Source: DASPOF01 sp035626155 (GTDB lineage: Bacteria; Desulfobacterota; Binatia; Binatales; Binataceae). Taken from it: a stretch of DNA of 13,295 nt. The stretch spans positions 1 through 13,295 of the forward strand of contig DASPOF010000025.1 in NCBI GenBank assembly GCA_035626155.1, given 5' to 3'. Positions 4,789-12,479 of the stretch are shown here, piece by piece. The notes below the pieces were generated by a model. That model saw only the letters and a program-made list of their open reading frames with translations, was not told the origin of the DNA and ran no database searches. Positions within the stretch are counted from its first letter, which is position 1; every line of letters begins with the position of its first letter. The position numbers and the translations under genes are program-made.

Positions 4789-7599
4789 ATGACTACGATG
4801 GATCATTTCTACTTTGTCGTTCACACCCATTGGGATCGCGAGTGGTACCAGCCGTTCCAGGAGATGCGCGGGCGGCTGGTCGCGATGGCCGACCGGATGA
4901 TCGCGCTGGTCGAACGCGGGGAGATCCCGTCGTTTCATTTCGACGGACAGACGATCGTGCTCGAGGATTATCTCGAAGTGCGCCCGCACGCGGAGCGCCG
5001 GCTGCGCACGCTGGTGCGGGCGGGCAAGATACAGGTCGGCCCCTGGTACGTGCTGGCCGACAGCTTCCTCGTGAGCGGCGAGTCGCTGATCCGAAACCTC
5101 GAGGTTGGGATGGAGGTCGCGCGGCGCTTCGGTCCGCCGCTTAAGGCGGGCTACCTGCCCGATCAGTTCGGACACGCGGCGCAACTTCCCCAGATTCTCG
5201 CCGGGTTCGGATTCAAGACCGCGGTGCTATGGCGCGGGGTGGGCCCGGACATAACGGCCAATCGCTTCGTGTGGGAGGCGCTCGACGGCACTCCGCTCCT
5301 GACCGCCTATCTTCCCTTCGGCTACTCGAACGGGGCGAACTTCCCGGCCGATACGATTCAGAGCTTCCTCGCCCGCGCCGCTGAGATTGCCGGTCGCGAG
5401 CGCTCCTTCGCGCAAGGCGCGCCCATCCTGGTGATGAACGGCACGGACCATACGGAGCCCGACCCGCGAGTGATCGCGCGGATCGCCGAGGCGCGCGACG
5501 ACGAGTCCATGAGCTTCGAGACCGGGTCGCTCGAGCGTTACCTGACGAAGCTCGCCGCGATACCGGCGGACGGGCTGACGCACCATCGCGGCGAACTCCG
5601 CTCTCCGCTGCGCGCGCATCTCTTGCCCGGCGTCACGTCGGCGCGGACCTGGATCAAGCAGCGAGACTTCGAGAACTGCCGCCTGCTGGAACGCATTGCC
5701 GACCCGCTGGCAGCGCTCGCGCGCGTTCAGGGCGCGGTCGAGGGCCTGGAGGAATTCCTCGATCTCGCCTGGCGCTTCGAGCTTCAGAACCATCCCCACG
5801 ACTCGATTTGCGGATGCTCAGTCGACCAGGTCCACACCGACATGGGTTACCGGTTCGATCAGGCGGCGATGATCGCGGAGGACGTCGTGCGGCGCGCCGC
5901 GCGGGCGATCGTCGAGCGCGAGGGAACCGGCACACCTGCGCTGGCGGTTTTCAACCCGACCTTCGCGGGCCGCGCGCTGGTCAGCGGGCGGGCCGAAATC
6001 GACGATCCCGGCGCTCGGCACGTGATGATCTCGCGCGACGGCCGCAGGATTCCGGTCGCAATCGATGCTGGCCGGGTGGACCGCGCATTCGAGCTCGAGA
6101 TGCCCGCCGCCGAGCTCAAGGCGATGATCGCGGGACTGACTGAGCCGGCCGTGGCCGGCCGGAGCGTCAGCCGCTACGAACTGAGGCGCACCGGAGACAA
6201 TCGATACGAACTGGACCTCTGGCTGAGCCGCGCCGCGGCGAGCGACCTCGCATCGGACCTCGAGACATTCCGGCGCAGGATCGTGGCTGAAATACCCGAC
6301 TCGGCGGTAATCCGGGTTCGCGCGACCAATGCTGCCAGATGCGGGGTCAGTTTCGTGGCGGACGACCTGCAACAATCGGGCTTCAGCTTCTATCGCATCG
6401 CGCGCGATGACTCTGCCGCGCCCGCGGATGGCGGCGGTCCCGCCGATGGTGGCGGCTCCGCCGATTCGATCGAAAACGAGTATTACCGTCTGCGCGCGAC
6501 CGATCGTGGTCTCCAAATCGATGATTTGCGCCTCGGCGCGGCGCTTAAGCTTCATTTCGAGGACGACGGCGATCGCGGTGATGAGTACAACTTCGATCCC
6601 GTGCCCGGCGCGGCGGCAATCGCTCAGCCGGCCGCATCGAGCGCCCGCGTGATCGAGCACGGCCCGGTGCGCAGGCGTCTTGAGCTGTCGCTCGAATTCG
6701 CGATTCCGGCCGCGCTCACCTCCGATCGGCGCTCTCGCGAGAGCCGCATCGAGACGCTGCCGATCGAACTCACGGCCACGCTTTATGCCGGCCTCGATCG
6801 CATCGACCTGGAGGCCTGCGTCGCCAATCGCGCGCGGGACCATCGCCTGCGCGCGGCATTGGTCACGCCCGTCGCGGCCTCGGATGCGCTGCACGACACC
6901 AGTTTCGGGGTCATCCGCAGGCCGCTTGCCGCGAGCGAACCCGCCGGCATGGAAGACATCTACCCGACGGTGCCGCATCGCACCTTCAGCGCGGTCGAGA
7001 GCGCCGAATTCTCCGCCGCCTTGATTAGTCGCGGGCTTTACGAGTCCGAGGTGCGCGCCGAGCCGGCGGGCTCAACGATTCTGCTCACGCTGCTTCGATG
7101 CGTTGGCTGGCTATCGCGGGCGGACCTCGCCACGCGGCGCGGTGGCGCCGGTCCGGAACTGCAAACGCCGGGCGCCCAGGAGCCGGGCGAGCACCGCTTT
7201 CAATGGGCGATTACGTCCTGGCGCGGGAGTTACCTCGACGCCGGCCTGATTCAGCTTGCCGCTGCGTACGCATACCCGCCAAGGACGTTCCCTGCCCGCG
7301 CAAGCGCCGGCGATGCGCCATTCCTGATCCGATGCGATAACCGTCGGATCGCGTTTTCGACCGCCCGCCCGACGGGCCGCCCGAATCGTTACCGCGTGCG
7401 AGCCTACAGCGCCTCGTCCGAGCCAGAGCGCGCCCGCTTCGGCTTTCCCGGCGGCGCGACGGCTCGGCTCGTCGATCTCGCGGGGCGCCGTCTGCGGCGC
7501 GCCGGCCTCAGGCGTGGTGGAGACGGTGAGATCGAGTTTCAACTTCGCCCGTTCGAAATCGTCACGTTCGAAGTCGAGGCCGCGGCGGGTCGCCGGTGA
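4789..7599 (+). CDS. GH38 family alpha-mannosidase-like glycoside hydrolase
   Basis: Large (936 aa) zinc-dependent retaining glycosidase expected to release alpha-mannose residues. The N-terminal catalytic domain carries the full GH38 set: VHTHWDREWY (res. 11-20) with zinc ligands H14 and D16; GYLPDQFGHAAQLPQIL (121-137) with D125 as nucleophile and zinc ligand; and QNHPHDSICGCSVDQVH (333-349) with H337 as fourth ligand. The middle and C-terminal ~550 residues match the beta-sandwich domains of the family in length. No signal peptide is seen, so it is probably cytoplasmic. The frame opens at a TTG at 4696, but the family begins just before the HTHWD motif, so ATG 4789 (or 4798) is chosen; neither has a clear Shine-Dalgarno. 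A PADGGG repeat interrupts the middle part. MngB-type mannosylglycerate hydrolase is a close alternative, but no mannosylglycerate transporter is nearby. A hairpin and T-tract follow the stop. Confidence 0.9.
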   Translation: MTTMDHFYFVVHTHWDREWYQPFQEMRGRLVAMADRMIALVERGEIPSFHFDGQTIVLEDYLEVRPHAERRLRTLVRAGKIQVGPWYVLADSFLVSGESLIRNLEVGMEVARRFGPPLKAGYLPDQFGHAAQLPQILAGFGFKTAVLWRGVGPDITANRFVWEALDGTPLLTAYLPFGYSNGANFPADTIQSFLARAAEIAGRERSFAQGAPILVMNGTDHTEPDPRVIARIAEARDDESMSFETGSLERYLTKLAAIPADGLTHHRGELRSPLRAHLLPGVTSARTWIKQRDFENCRLLERIADPLAALARVQGAVEGLEEFLDLAWRFELQNHPHDSICGCSVDQVHTDMGYRFDQAAMIAEDVVRRAARAIVEREGTGTPALAVFNPTFAGRALVSGRAEIDDPGARHVMISRDGRRIPVAIDAGRVDRAFELEMPAAELKAMIAGLTEPAVAGRSVSRYELRRTGDNRYELDLWLSRAAASDLASDLETFRRRIVAEIPDSAVIRVRATNAARCGVSFVADDLQQSGFSFYRIARDDSAAPADGGGPADGGGSADSIENEYYRLRATDRGLQIDDLRLGAALKLHFEDDGDRGDEYNFDPVPGAAAIAQPAASSARVIEHGPVRRRLELSLEFAIPAALTSDRRSRESRIETLPIELTATLYAGLDRIDLEACVANRARDHRLRAALVTPVAASDALHDTSFGVIRRPLAASEPAGMEDIYPTVPHRTFSAVESAEFSAALISRGLYESEVRAEPAGSTILLTLLRCVGWLSRADLATRRGGAGPELQTPGAQEPGEHRFQWAITSWRGSYLDAGLIQLAAAYAYPPRTFPARASAGDAPFLIRCDNRRIAFSTARPTGRPNRYRVRAYSASSEPERARFGFPGGATARLVDLAGRRLRRAGLRRGGDGEIEFQLRPFEIVTFEVEAAAGRR
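6421..6465 (+). repeat. 18-bp tandem repeat encoding PADGGG units
   Basis: Two full 18-bp copies (6421-6438 and 6439-6456) and a half copy (6457-6465) encode PADGGG, PADGGG, SAD at about residues 545-559 of the mannosidase. The copies differ at a few third positions. The unit is in frame and glycine-rich, so it most likely makes a flexible loop or linker between beta domains. Confidence 0.8.
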
Positions 7600-7609
7600 A
7601 TTTTTTTTT
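7583..7609 (+). terminator. Intrinsic terminator of the mannosidase gene
   Basis: CGGCG (7583-7587), loop GGT, CGCCG (7591-7595) form a short GC hairpin over the last codons of the gene. After GTGAA comes a run of nine T (7601-7609), rare in this GC-rich sequence. The stem is only 5 bp and the 5-nt gap before the T-tract is longer than ideal, so efficiency may be modest. Confidence 0.5.
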
Positions 7610-7704
7610 CGCTTGACAGTCCAAAAAGATTGCACGACAGAGCGAAATCATTATCTTGCTTTGAGTAGGTCGTAGATCCGGAGCGTCGGCGCGGCGCCGG
7701 CAAG
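7610..7704 (+). promoter_or_regulatory. AT-rich intergenic island with a consensus -35 box
   Basis: The segment from about 7597 to 7665 is far more AT-rich than anything else in the window. It holds a perfect TTGACA (7613-7618), but no good -10 lies 16-18 bp downstream (the 17-bp position reads gacaga). Another pairing, TTGCAC (7630-7635) with TATCTT (7652-7657) at 16 bp, is possible. It probably contains the promoter of the following small gene; the exact start cannot be fixed. Confidence 0.35.
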
Positions 7705-7965
7705 ATGAAGGCGATCATCGAGCATGAAGGAGCACTAGCGGAAGAAATGAACGACAGGCCAACCACGGTTCGTACCGTGTACGAGTACCCCGTCGCGGGC
7801 CATCTGTGCAGCGACGGATCCGTGCGTTACGTGAAGCTGGTCCGCCATCAAGGAGGCCAGCAGCCCGAAGGCACCTGTTCCACCTGCCAGACGGCGTTCC
7901 AATATCGCAAGCCGAAGCCCTCGACCGTGCGGCATCCCGACGGCGAAGGCATCAATCACTTTTAG
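7705..7965 (+). CDS. Small hypothetical cysteine-containing protein (86 aa)
   Basis: I do not recognise this protein. It is 86 aa, soluble, with three cysteines: one in GHLCSDGS and a CSTC pair in GTCSTCQTAFQYRK. The spacing suggests a possible small metal site or half zinc ribbon, but a fourth ligand is not clear; nearby histidines (GHLC, VRHQGG, TVRHPDG) could contribute. The start is uncertain. ATG 7705 gives 86 aa without a clear ribosome site. ATG 7747 (72 aa, beginning MNDRPTTVRTVYEYP) has AAGGAG 14 nt upstream and GGAAG closer, and starts just before the part that looks conserved. It stands alone between the mannosidase terminator and a convergent minus-strand gene. Confidence 0.6.
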   Translation: MKAIIEHEGALAEEMNDRPTTVRTVYEYPVAGHLCSDGSVRYVKLVRHQGGQQPEGTCSTCQTAFQYRKPKPSTVRHPDGEGINHF

Positions 7966-7975
7966 CCGATCGCGC

Positions 7976-7991
7976 TGCCGCGCGCGCGGCA
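7976..7991. terminator. Perfect palindrome between convergent genes
   Basis: TGCCGCGCGCGCGGCA is a perfect 16-bp palindrome (6-bp stem, 4-nt loop) in the 76-bp gap between the small cysteine protein and the secreted-protein gene, 10 bp after the first stop codon. There is no T-tract on either side, so bidirectional termination is only a guess. Confidence 0.3.
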
Positions 7992-8041
7992 CATCCAGCC
8001 GAGTCCGAACGTAATCCGGCGAGCCTCGCGGTCCGCGCGGA

Positions 8042-8869
8042 TTACTGTTGCCTGCCGATGGCCGGCGGAGTGCCTGCCGGTGCGGGCGGCGGTGCTTCAA
8101 CCAGGATGATTTCCGGGCCGCGATAGTAGCGTCCCAGTTGTGCGCCGACCAGCCGAAATTGCCTGGTCGGATCGAACCAGGCGTGGAAATGCGGCAGGAA
8201 CGGCCTGATGATGAGGTCCCACCATGCGAGCTTCGGCTTCAAATCAACCCTGAGCGCATCGCCCCGGTACACCGGCCATGGGGCCGCGCTGCGATCGATC
8301 GATGCTTCCAGCGTAAGCAGGCGGGGATTCGGAGTGCAGCTATAGACGTGCAGCTTGAGCGCCCCGGCGGCGCCATCGGTCAGGAATCGCTGGAGAGGAG
8401 CGAACAGGCTCGCACCGGCCCAGGTGTCGTCGGGGAACTTGATTGTCGCGCTTCGCGTGTTCGGTACGCCGTCGCGGTAGTTCGTGCAGCTTGCGGCGCC
8501 TGAGTTCAAATCGGCGCGGCCGTTCTCTTGCGGCGAACCATCGGCGTTGAAGTAAGAATGATTGAACGTAATCAGCCTTGGGAGCGCGTCGCCTGCTTGC
8601 GCAGTGAGATGGTCGGTTTCGACGTCGAATTGGCCGTCGAGGTAACGGTTCTCGCCGCCCAGCGTCATGCCGGTTGAATCACGATCGACGTGGAAATGAC
8701 TGCGGCCGAGCACGCGCTGGCCATCGGGGCTGAGAATCAGGAAATCCGCGCTTTTGAAGTCGAACGGGCCGGCGGCGGATGCTTGAGCTGCACAGCCTGC
8801 GGCCGCGTTGAACAGCAACGCCGCCAGGAATACGGCGCAGGTTATCGATCGCCTGGAAATCCTCGACAA
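8042..8869 (-). CDS. Secreted or periplasmic hypothetical protein (275 aa)
   Basis: Product family not recognised. The N-terminus is an export signal: positive start MSRISRR, hydrophobic core CAVFLAALLF, then an alanine-rich region NAAAGCAAQASAAG. Cleavage could occur after ASA (signal peptidase I); the AAGC could alternatively be a weak lipobox, making it a lipoprotein. The mature part is rich in beta-type sequence and includes FLILSPDGQRVLGRSHFHV and FDVETDHL, with two further cysteines (ASCTNY and VYSCTPN) that could form a disulfide. The C-terminal end is proline-rich (EAPPPAPAGTPP). The start is TTG at 8869 with GAGG 7 nt upstream. It is divergent from the MFS transporter gene, so the two may share a control region and possibly a physiological role, but nothing in the sequence shows which. 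Confidence 0.75.
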   Translation of the reverse strand: MSRISRRSITCAVFLAALLFNAAAGCAAQASAAGPFDFKSADFLILSPDGQRVLGRSHFHVDRDSTGMTLGGENRYLDGQFDVETDHLTAQAGDALPRLITFNHSYFNADGSPQENGRADLNSGAASCTNYRDGVPNTRSATIKFPDDTWAGASLFAPLQRFLTDGAAGALKLHVYSCTPNPRLLTLEASIDRSAAPWPVYRGDALRVDLKPKLAWWDLIIRPFLPHFHAWFDPTRQFRLVGAQLGRYYRGPEIILVEAPPPAPAGTPPAIGRQQ

Positions 8870-8953
8870 ATGTCAGCCTCGCGTTTTGCGCGCGGCCGCG
8901 CTTGCCCTAAAACGGTGACTGTGGAAGCTTGGTCGCCAAACGGAATTTTCCAC

Positions 8954-10276
8954 GTGAATCGGGCTGAAGACAACCCGGCATCCGCAGCCGAGGAAGCCGC
9001 TGCCGTACGTCCCGCCGCCGGGCAGATGGACCGCTACATCTGGGTCCTGCTCGGCCTGCTGATGTCGGTGACGATCTTCGAAGGCTACGACACCACGATT
9101 TTCCATCTCTGCACGCCGGATATCGCCCGCAACTTCCATCTCGATGATCGCGCGGTCGGCCTGATGGCGTCGATCGTGCGGTTCGGCGGCATGCTGGCGT
9201 TCGTGGTGGTGATGCTCGCGGACCGGATCGGGCGGCGTCCCGTGGTTTCGGCGACGGTTCTGTTCTACGCGCTGTTCACGCTGTTCACGGCGCTCTCGCG
9301 CGGGCTGTGGACCTTCACGGTCTTTCAGAGTTCCGCGCAAATTTTCCTCTCGGCCGAGTTCGCGGTCGCAACGATCATGATCAGCGAGGAGTTCCCGGCC
9401 GACTCGCGCGGCCGCGGCGTCGCGATCCTGAACATGGTCGGGCTGTTCGGCGTGGTTGCCGGAGGCGAGCTGTACGGAATCGTCGCGGACTCGCGATGGG
9501 GATGGCGCGGAATGTACTTCATCGGGATACTCCCGCTGCTGCTGGTCGCATTTCTGCGCCGCAACATCCGCGAGACCGCTCGCTTCGAGGAGGTCAGGCG
9601 GGAACGCGATGCGAGCGCGATCGCGCAGCGCGGGATCGCCGCCGCCATTCGTCAGGCAATCGCCCCGATTCGGGGACCGTACCGGGACCGCGTGCTGCTG
9701 GTTGCGCTCTTGTGGAACTGCGTGGGGCTGGTGAGCGCGTCCGCGGTCACATTCTTCAGCCTCTATGCGAAGCGCGACCATCATTGGAGTTCCCGCGAGA
9801 TCGGCAATGCGATCGTGATCGCATACATCGTTGGAGCATTCGGCAACCTCGCGGCGGGATGGATGCTCGACCGGATCGGGCGCAAGCTTACCGCCGCGCT
9901 CGCCTACGTCACCGGCGCGGTTTCGATGCTGGCGCTTTTCCAGACGCAGAGCCACGTGGCGATGCTCGTCGCGCTGGTCGTGAACGTGTTCGCATTCCAG
10001 GGCGCTCGCACCGCCACGGCGACTTATTCGGCGGAGTTGTTCCCCACTGAAATCCGCTCGACCTCGTACAGCCTGACGGTACAGTTGCTCGGCCAGATCG
10101 CCGGGTTGCTGGCCCCATTCACGGTCGGAGCGTTGTCGAAGTCGCTCGGCGGGCTGGGGAACGCGGTCGCGGTCGTCTGTATCGGCCCGATCGTGGGAGC
10201 GCTGCTCGTCTGGCGGTTCGCTCCCGAGACGCGCGGGCTGACGCTCGAGGATTTGCGCGTCGCCGAGGCGGACTGA
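8954..10276 (+). CDS. MFS transporter, sugar/metabolite porter type
   Basis: Integral inner-membrane carrier of about 440 aa with around 12 predicted hydrophobic segments, expected to move a small solute with a proton. It has the MFS motif A in the loop after the second segment (GMLAFVVVMLADRIGRRP, res. 79-96) and its repeat in the second half (AGWMLDRIGRK, 301-311). It ends in PETRGLTLEDL, the signature of the sugar-porter and metabolite:H+ symporter groups. An acidic residue in the first segment (FEGYDTTIF) resembles substrate/proton sites in the aromatic-acid and metabolite porters. The frame opens much earlier (8690), but that part is antisense to the neighbouring gene and cysteine/arginine-rich. 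GTG 8954, with a weak GGA 9 nt upstream, is the chosen start; ATG 9026, immediately before the first membrane segment, and ATG 8870 are alternatives. The substrate cannot be assigned. Confidence 0.85.
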   Translation: MNRAEDNPASAAEEAAAVRPAAGQMDRYIWVLLGLLMSVTIFEGYDTTIFHLCTPDIARNFHLDDRAVGLMASIVRFGGMLAFVVVMLADRIGRRPVVSATVLFYALFTLFTALSRGLWTFTVFQSSAQIFLSAEFAVATIMISEEFPADSRGRGVAILNMVGLFGVVAGGELYGIVADSRWGWRGMYFIGILPLLLVAFLRRNIRETARFEEVRRERDASAIAQRGIAAAIRQAIAPIRGPYRDRVLLVALLWNCVGLVSASAVTFFSLYAKRDHHWSSREIGNAIVIAYIVGAFGNLAAGWMLDRIGRKLTAALAYVTGAVSMLALFQTQSHVAMLVALVVNVFAFQGARTATATYSAELFPTEIRSTSYSLTVQLLGQIAGLLAPFTVGALSKSLGGLGNAVAVVCIGPIVGALLVWRFAPETRGLTLEDLRVAEAD

Positions 10277-10320
10277 TCGCGGCTGGCGGGCATAAGCGGC
10301 CGGACCGGCGTTAGAGAGAG

Positions 10321-11571
10321 ATGCCGGAAGTTCAAATCACCGCGATGACGTTCGGTCCGTACGGGGTGGGCCGCGCCGATGGCAAGACCATCATGGTGCC
10401 GCACGCGGTGCCCGGCGATCGGCTCGAGGTCGTAATTCAATCCGAGCGTCGCGACTACGCGATCGGACAGGTTGTCCGCGTTATCGAGGCCGGCGCGGGT
10501 CGCAGAACGCCGCCCTGTCCGTTTCTGCCGCGATGCGGCGGATGCGACTGGCAGCATATCGAGTATCCCGCGCAGGTTCGCTTCAAGGGCGAGGTGATCG
10601 CGCGCGAACTTTTCCGCGCGCTCGGCGTGGAACTCGATCCCGCCACGCTCGTCGAACTGGCGGATGCGGAATTCGGCTACCGCTCGCGTATCCGGCTGAA
10701 GGCGGGACCCGGCGGCGCGCTCGGCTTCAACGAACTCGGCACGCGGCGGCTGGTCGAAATCGATCGATGCATGGTTGCGGAGGCGAATCTCGCGATCCCC
10801 CGCGCGCTTTCGCTCGCGCTCGGCCGCGACGTGGAAGAGATCGAAGTCGTAGGCGCGGGAGCGCGGCGGGTCCTCGCCGCATTTTTGAGGCGACCTCCCA
10901 GCCCAGTGCAAATCGAGCGAGCGCGAGCAGTTCTCGAATCGGATCCGGGAATCGCGGGGATCGTGCTTCGATCGCCTAAGCGCCGCGAAACATTGGGCGA
11001 TGTCGAGATCGAGTTCGAAGTCGAAACCGGGCTTTCGCTGCGGGTCGATGCCGACCTGTTCAGCCAGGTAAATCGCGTGGAGAACCGCAAGCTGGTCGCG
11101 GCGGTCATGGAGATGGCGGCGGCGAGCGCCGGGGCCGGGCTGCTCGATCTCTTCTGCGGCGCCGGCAATTTCAGCATCCCGGCCGCCCGGCGCGGGGCGC
11201 GCGTCATGGGCGTGGACGCCGACGCGCTCGGGATCGCCGCCGCGGCCCGCAACGCCGAGCGCCTCGGACTGGCCGGCGCGCAATTCATCGCGATCAAGGC
11301 GGAGCAGGTCGCCGATTTTCTGCGCCGCGCGCGCTACCGTCCCGAGGCGGTCATTCTCGACCCGCCGCGCACCGGCGCGCTCGCCCTGATGGAGCCGATC
11401 GCCGCGCTCGGTCCGGCGCGGGTCGTGTATGTCTCATGCGATGTGGCGACGCTGGTGCGCGATTTGAAGGTTTTGTGTGCGCGCGGTTACCGGCTCATGC
11501 GCGTTCGCACTTTCGATTTCTTTCCCAACACCCATCATGCGGAGATCGTGGCGCACGCGGTATTGACTTAG
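10321..11571 (+). CDS. rlmD: 23S rRNA (uracil-C5)-methyltransferase, RlmD/TrmA family
   Basis: S-adenosylmethionine-dependent RNA m5U methyltransferase, 416 aa. An N-terminal TRAM domain (about 1-56, with GYGVGRADGKTIMVPHAVPGD-type sequence) precedes a [4Fe-4S] site with C66, C72, C75 (CPFLPRCGGCDWQHIEY) and C150, the same spacing as in E. coli RlmD. The methyltransferase part has FSQVN (247-251), the SAM loop LDLFCGAGNFSIP (275-287), the ILDPPRTGA motif (345-353), the catalytic Cys C373 in VYVSCDVATL, and the general base Glu E408 in FPNTHHAEIV. All key residues are intact. The ATG follows a purine-rich GAGAGAG, a weak ribosome site; the gene begins 44 bp after the MFS stop and may be co-transcribed with it. 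RlmD is the most common assignment, but RlmC or another paralogue cannot be excluded without the full genome. Confidence 0.88.
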   Translation: MPEVQITAMTFGPYGVGRADGKTIMVPHAVPGDRLEVVIQSERRDYAIGQVVRVIEAGAGRRTPPCPFLPRCGGCDWQHIEYPAQVRFKGEVIARELFRALGVELDPATLVELADAEFGYRSRIRLKAGPGGALGFNELGTRRLVEIDRCMVAEANLAIPRALSLALGRDVEEIEVVGAGARRVLAAFLRRPPSPVQIERARAVLESDPGIAGIVLRSPKRRETLGDVEIEFEVETGLSLRVDADLFSQVNRVENRKLVAAVMEMAAASAGAGLLDLFCGAGNFSIPAARRGARVMGVDADALGIAAAARNAERLGLAGAQFIAIKAEQVADFLRRARYRPEAVILDPPRTGALALMEPIAALGPARVVYVSCDVATLVRDLKVLCARGYRLMRVRTFDFFPNTHHAEIVAHAVLT

Positions 11572-11573
11572 CT

Positions 11574-11618
11574 CGGGGGCCGTTCTTAATGTAAGGAGTT
11601 AGTTCCCGCACGCCCCCG
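11574..11618 (+). promoter_or_regulatory. Leader inverted repeat before the 83-aa gene
   Basis: CGGGGGC (11574-11580), just after the methyltransferase stop, is perfectly complementary to GCCCCCG (11612-11618), with 31 nt between. The loop holds an AAGGAG-like element (11593-11598) that is not followed by a long frame. The right arm ends 3 nt before the GAGGG (11622-11626) likely to be the ribosome site. It could be a leader structure or a loose terminator; function is inference. Confidence 0.3.
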
Positions 11619-11638
11619 CAAGAGGGTAATTCACAGAA

Positions 11639-11890
11639 ATGCCCAAGCAGGAAAAGGAAAAGCTGCCACGTCCCAAGATTACCATCATCCCGGGCCGCGG
11701 CGTGGCGCAGACCATCAATTACTTGCTCGAGGATCGGGACGACCTGGAATGGATTATCGCGGTCGGCCGAACCAAGAACGGCGAGCTGTTCTTCTATGAC
11801 ACCGGCGGCGATATCGTCGAGGATCTCGGGACGCTCGAGTACCTGAAGGCGCGAATCGTGCGCGCCCATTTCGGCGACGAGTACGAATAA
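11639..11890 (+). CDS. Small hypothetical protein (83 aa)
   Basis: I do not recognise this protein. It is 83 aa, soluble and charged: a lysine-rich start (MPKQEKEKLPRPK), then a compact alpha/beta part, ITIIPGRGVAQTINYLLEDRDD, WIIAVGRTKNGELFFYDTGGDIVEDLGTLEYLKARIV, and an acidic end (FGDEYE). Strand and helix alternation and GC-ending codons support real coding. A GAGGG lies 12 nt upstream of the ATG, slightly far. It follows the RNA methyltransferase by 67 bp on the same strand and converges on the Rieske gene with 55 bp between stops. The strand-turn-strand form with FFYDTGGD suggests a small regulatory or binding domain, but nothing specific can be claimed. Confidence 0.7.
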   Translation: MPKQEKEKLPRPKITIIPGRGVAQTINYLLEDRDDLEWIIAVGRTKNGELFFYDTGGDIVEDLGTLEYLKARIVRAHFGDEYE

Positions 11891-11945
11891 GCCGCCGGCC
11901 CTGTCCGCTTAATCCCGACCGCTTCGCGCCCAGCGCGAGAAGGAA

Positions 11946-12377
11946 TCAGTCCTCGAATTCCTGCTCGGGTGGGCGTGCGTAAATCACCCCGCGCTCGATT
12001 TTCAGCGGCACGCGGTACAGCGACTTCCCGCACGCGGCCCACGGCCCGGCGATGCACTCGCCGGTGGCGGGGTCGTAATGGGCGTCGTGCGTCTGGCATC
12101 GCAAGTAGCGCCCGTCTTCGGTGAAGAACTGATTTTCGATCCAGTCCATCGCCATCGGCACGTGCCGGCATCGGTTCACGTAAGCGTGGAACTCGCCGCC
12201 GAAATTGATGACGAAGCATTCCTCGCCGGTGCCGCGAATCGGAAGCATGAACTTCATCGACTCGCCCGGCCTGACATCGCGCGCGGCGCCGACCCGGTAG
12301 AGTGTGGCGGGATGCGCCGGGCGCGAGCGCGGATGCGATCTCGTCAGCGGCGCGCGCCGTCGGTGTTCGTGGGACAT
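11946..12377 (-). CDS. Small Rieske [2Fe-2S] protein
   Basis: 143-aa soluble protein with one Rieske domain, a likely ferredoxin-type electron carrier. Cluster ligands are C70 and H72 (CRH) and C94 and H97 (CQTH), followed by YDPATGECIAGPW and a C-terminal strand LYRVPLKIERGVIYA. The 21 residues between the two ligand motifs exceed the 15-17 common in oxygenase ferredoxins, and the usual HGA after the second motif reads HDA. This resembles a group of stand-alone Rieske proteins with an fTxDGxYLxC segment. The first ~25 residues are basic and low-complexity, without a signal or membrane segment. The ATG at 12377 lacks a good Shine-Dalgarno; the frame continues to 12533 with Arg-rich sequence that looks non-coding. 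It is divergent from the MEMO-family gene. Its partner enzyme is unknown. Confidence 0.85.
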   Translation of the reverse strand: MSHEHRRRAPLTRSHPRSRPAHPATLYRVGAARDVRPGESMKFMLPIRGTGEECFVINFGGEFHAYVNRCRHVPMAMDWIENQFFTEDGRYLRCQTHDAHYDPATGECIAGPWAACGKSLYRVPLKIERGVIYARPPEQEFED

Positions 12378-12450
12378 ACGGGTGCGTGGCGCACGATTCT
12401 CAGGATGCGATTCCCTGCGCGGATTTTCCCGGCATCGATCGGGCCGCGCC

Positions 12451-12479
12451 TTGCCGAAGTTTGTCAAAGCCCATACCAT
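12451..12479 (+). promoter_or_regulatory. Candidate promoter of the MEMO-family gene
   Basis: TTGCCG (12451-12456) and TACCAT (12474-12479) with a 17-bp spacer each match the sigma-70 consensus at 4 of 6 bases. They lie in the 194-bp gap between the divergent Rieske and MEMO genes and would give a leader of about 85 nt. The rest of the gap shows no ORF of convincing composition and no strong hairpin. Confidence 0.35.

Noticed and set aside
5818..6978. 386-codon frame antisense to the GH38 gene
   Set aside because: No recognisable domain and shadow-type composition; the opposite strand has a complete GH38 enzyme.
8690..8953. N-terminal extension of the MFS frame
   Set aside because: It lies antisense to the secreted-protein gene, has Cys/Arg-rich non-membrane sequence, and is outside the normal family length.
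8873..9955. Long open frame antisense to the MFS transporter
   Set aside because: Composition is Arg/His/Asp-rich and low in hydrophobic pattern; it mirrors a strongly supported membrane protein and is a GC-rich shadow frame.
10024..11283. 419-codon frame antisense to the RNA methyltransferase and the end of the MFS gene
   Set aside because: It spans two well-supported genes on the other strand and has no coherent domain.
11589..11594. ATGTAA start-stop element in the leader of the 83-aa gene
   Set aside because: A minimal start-stop has no ribosome site before it and is likely chance.
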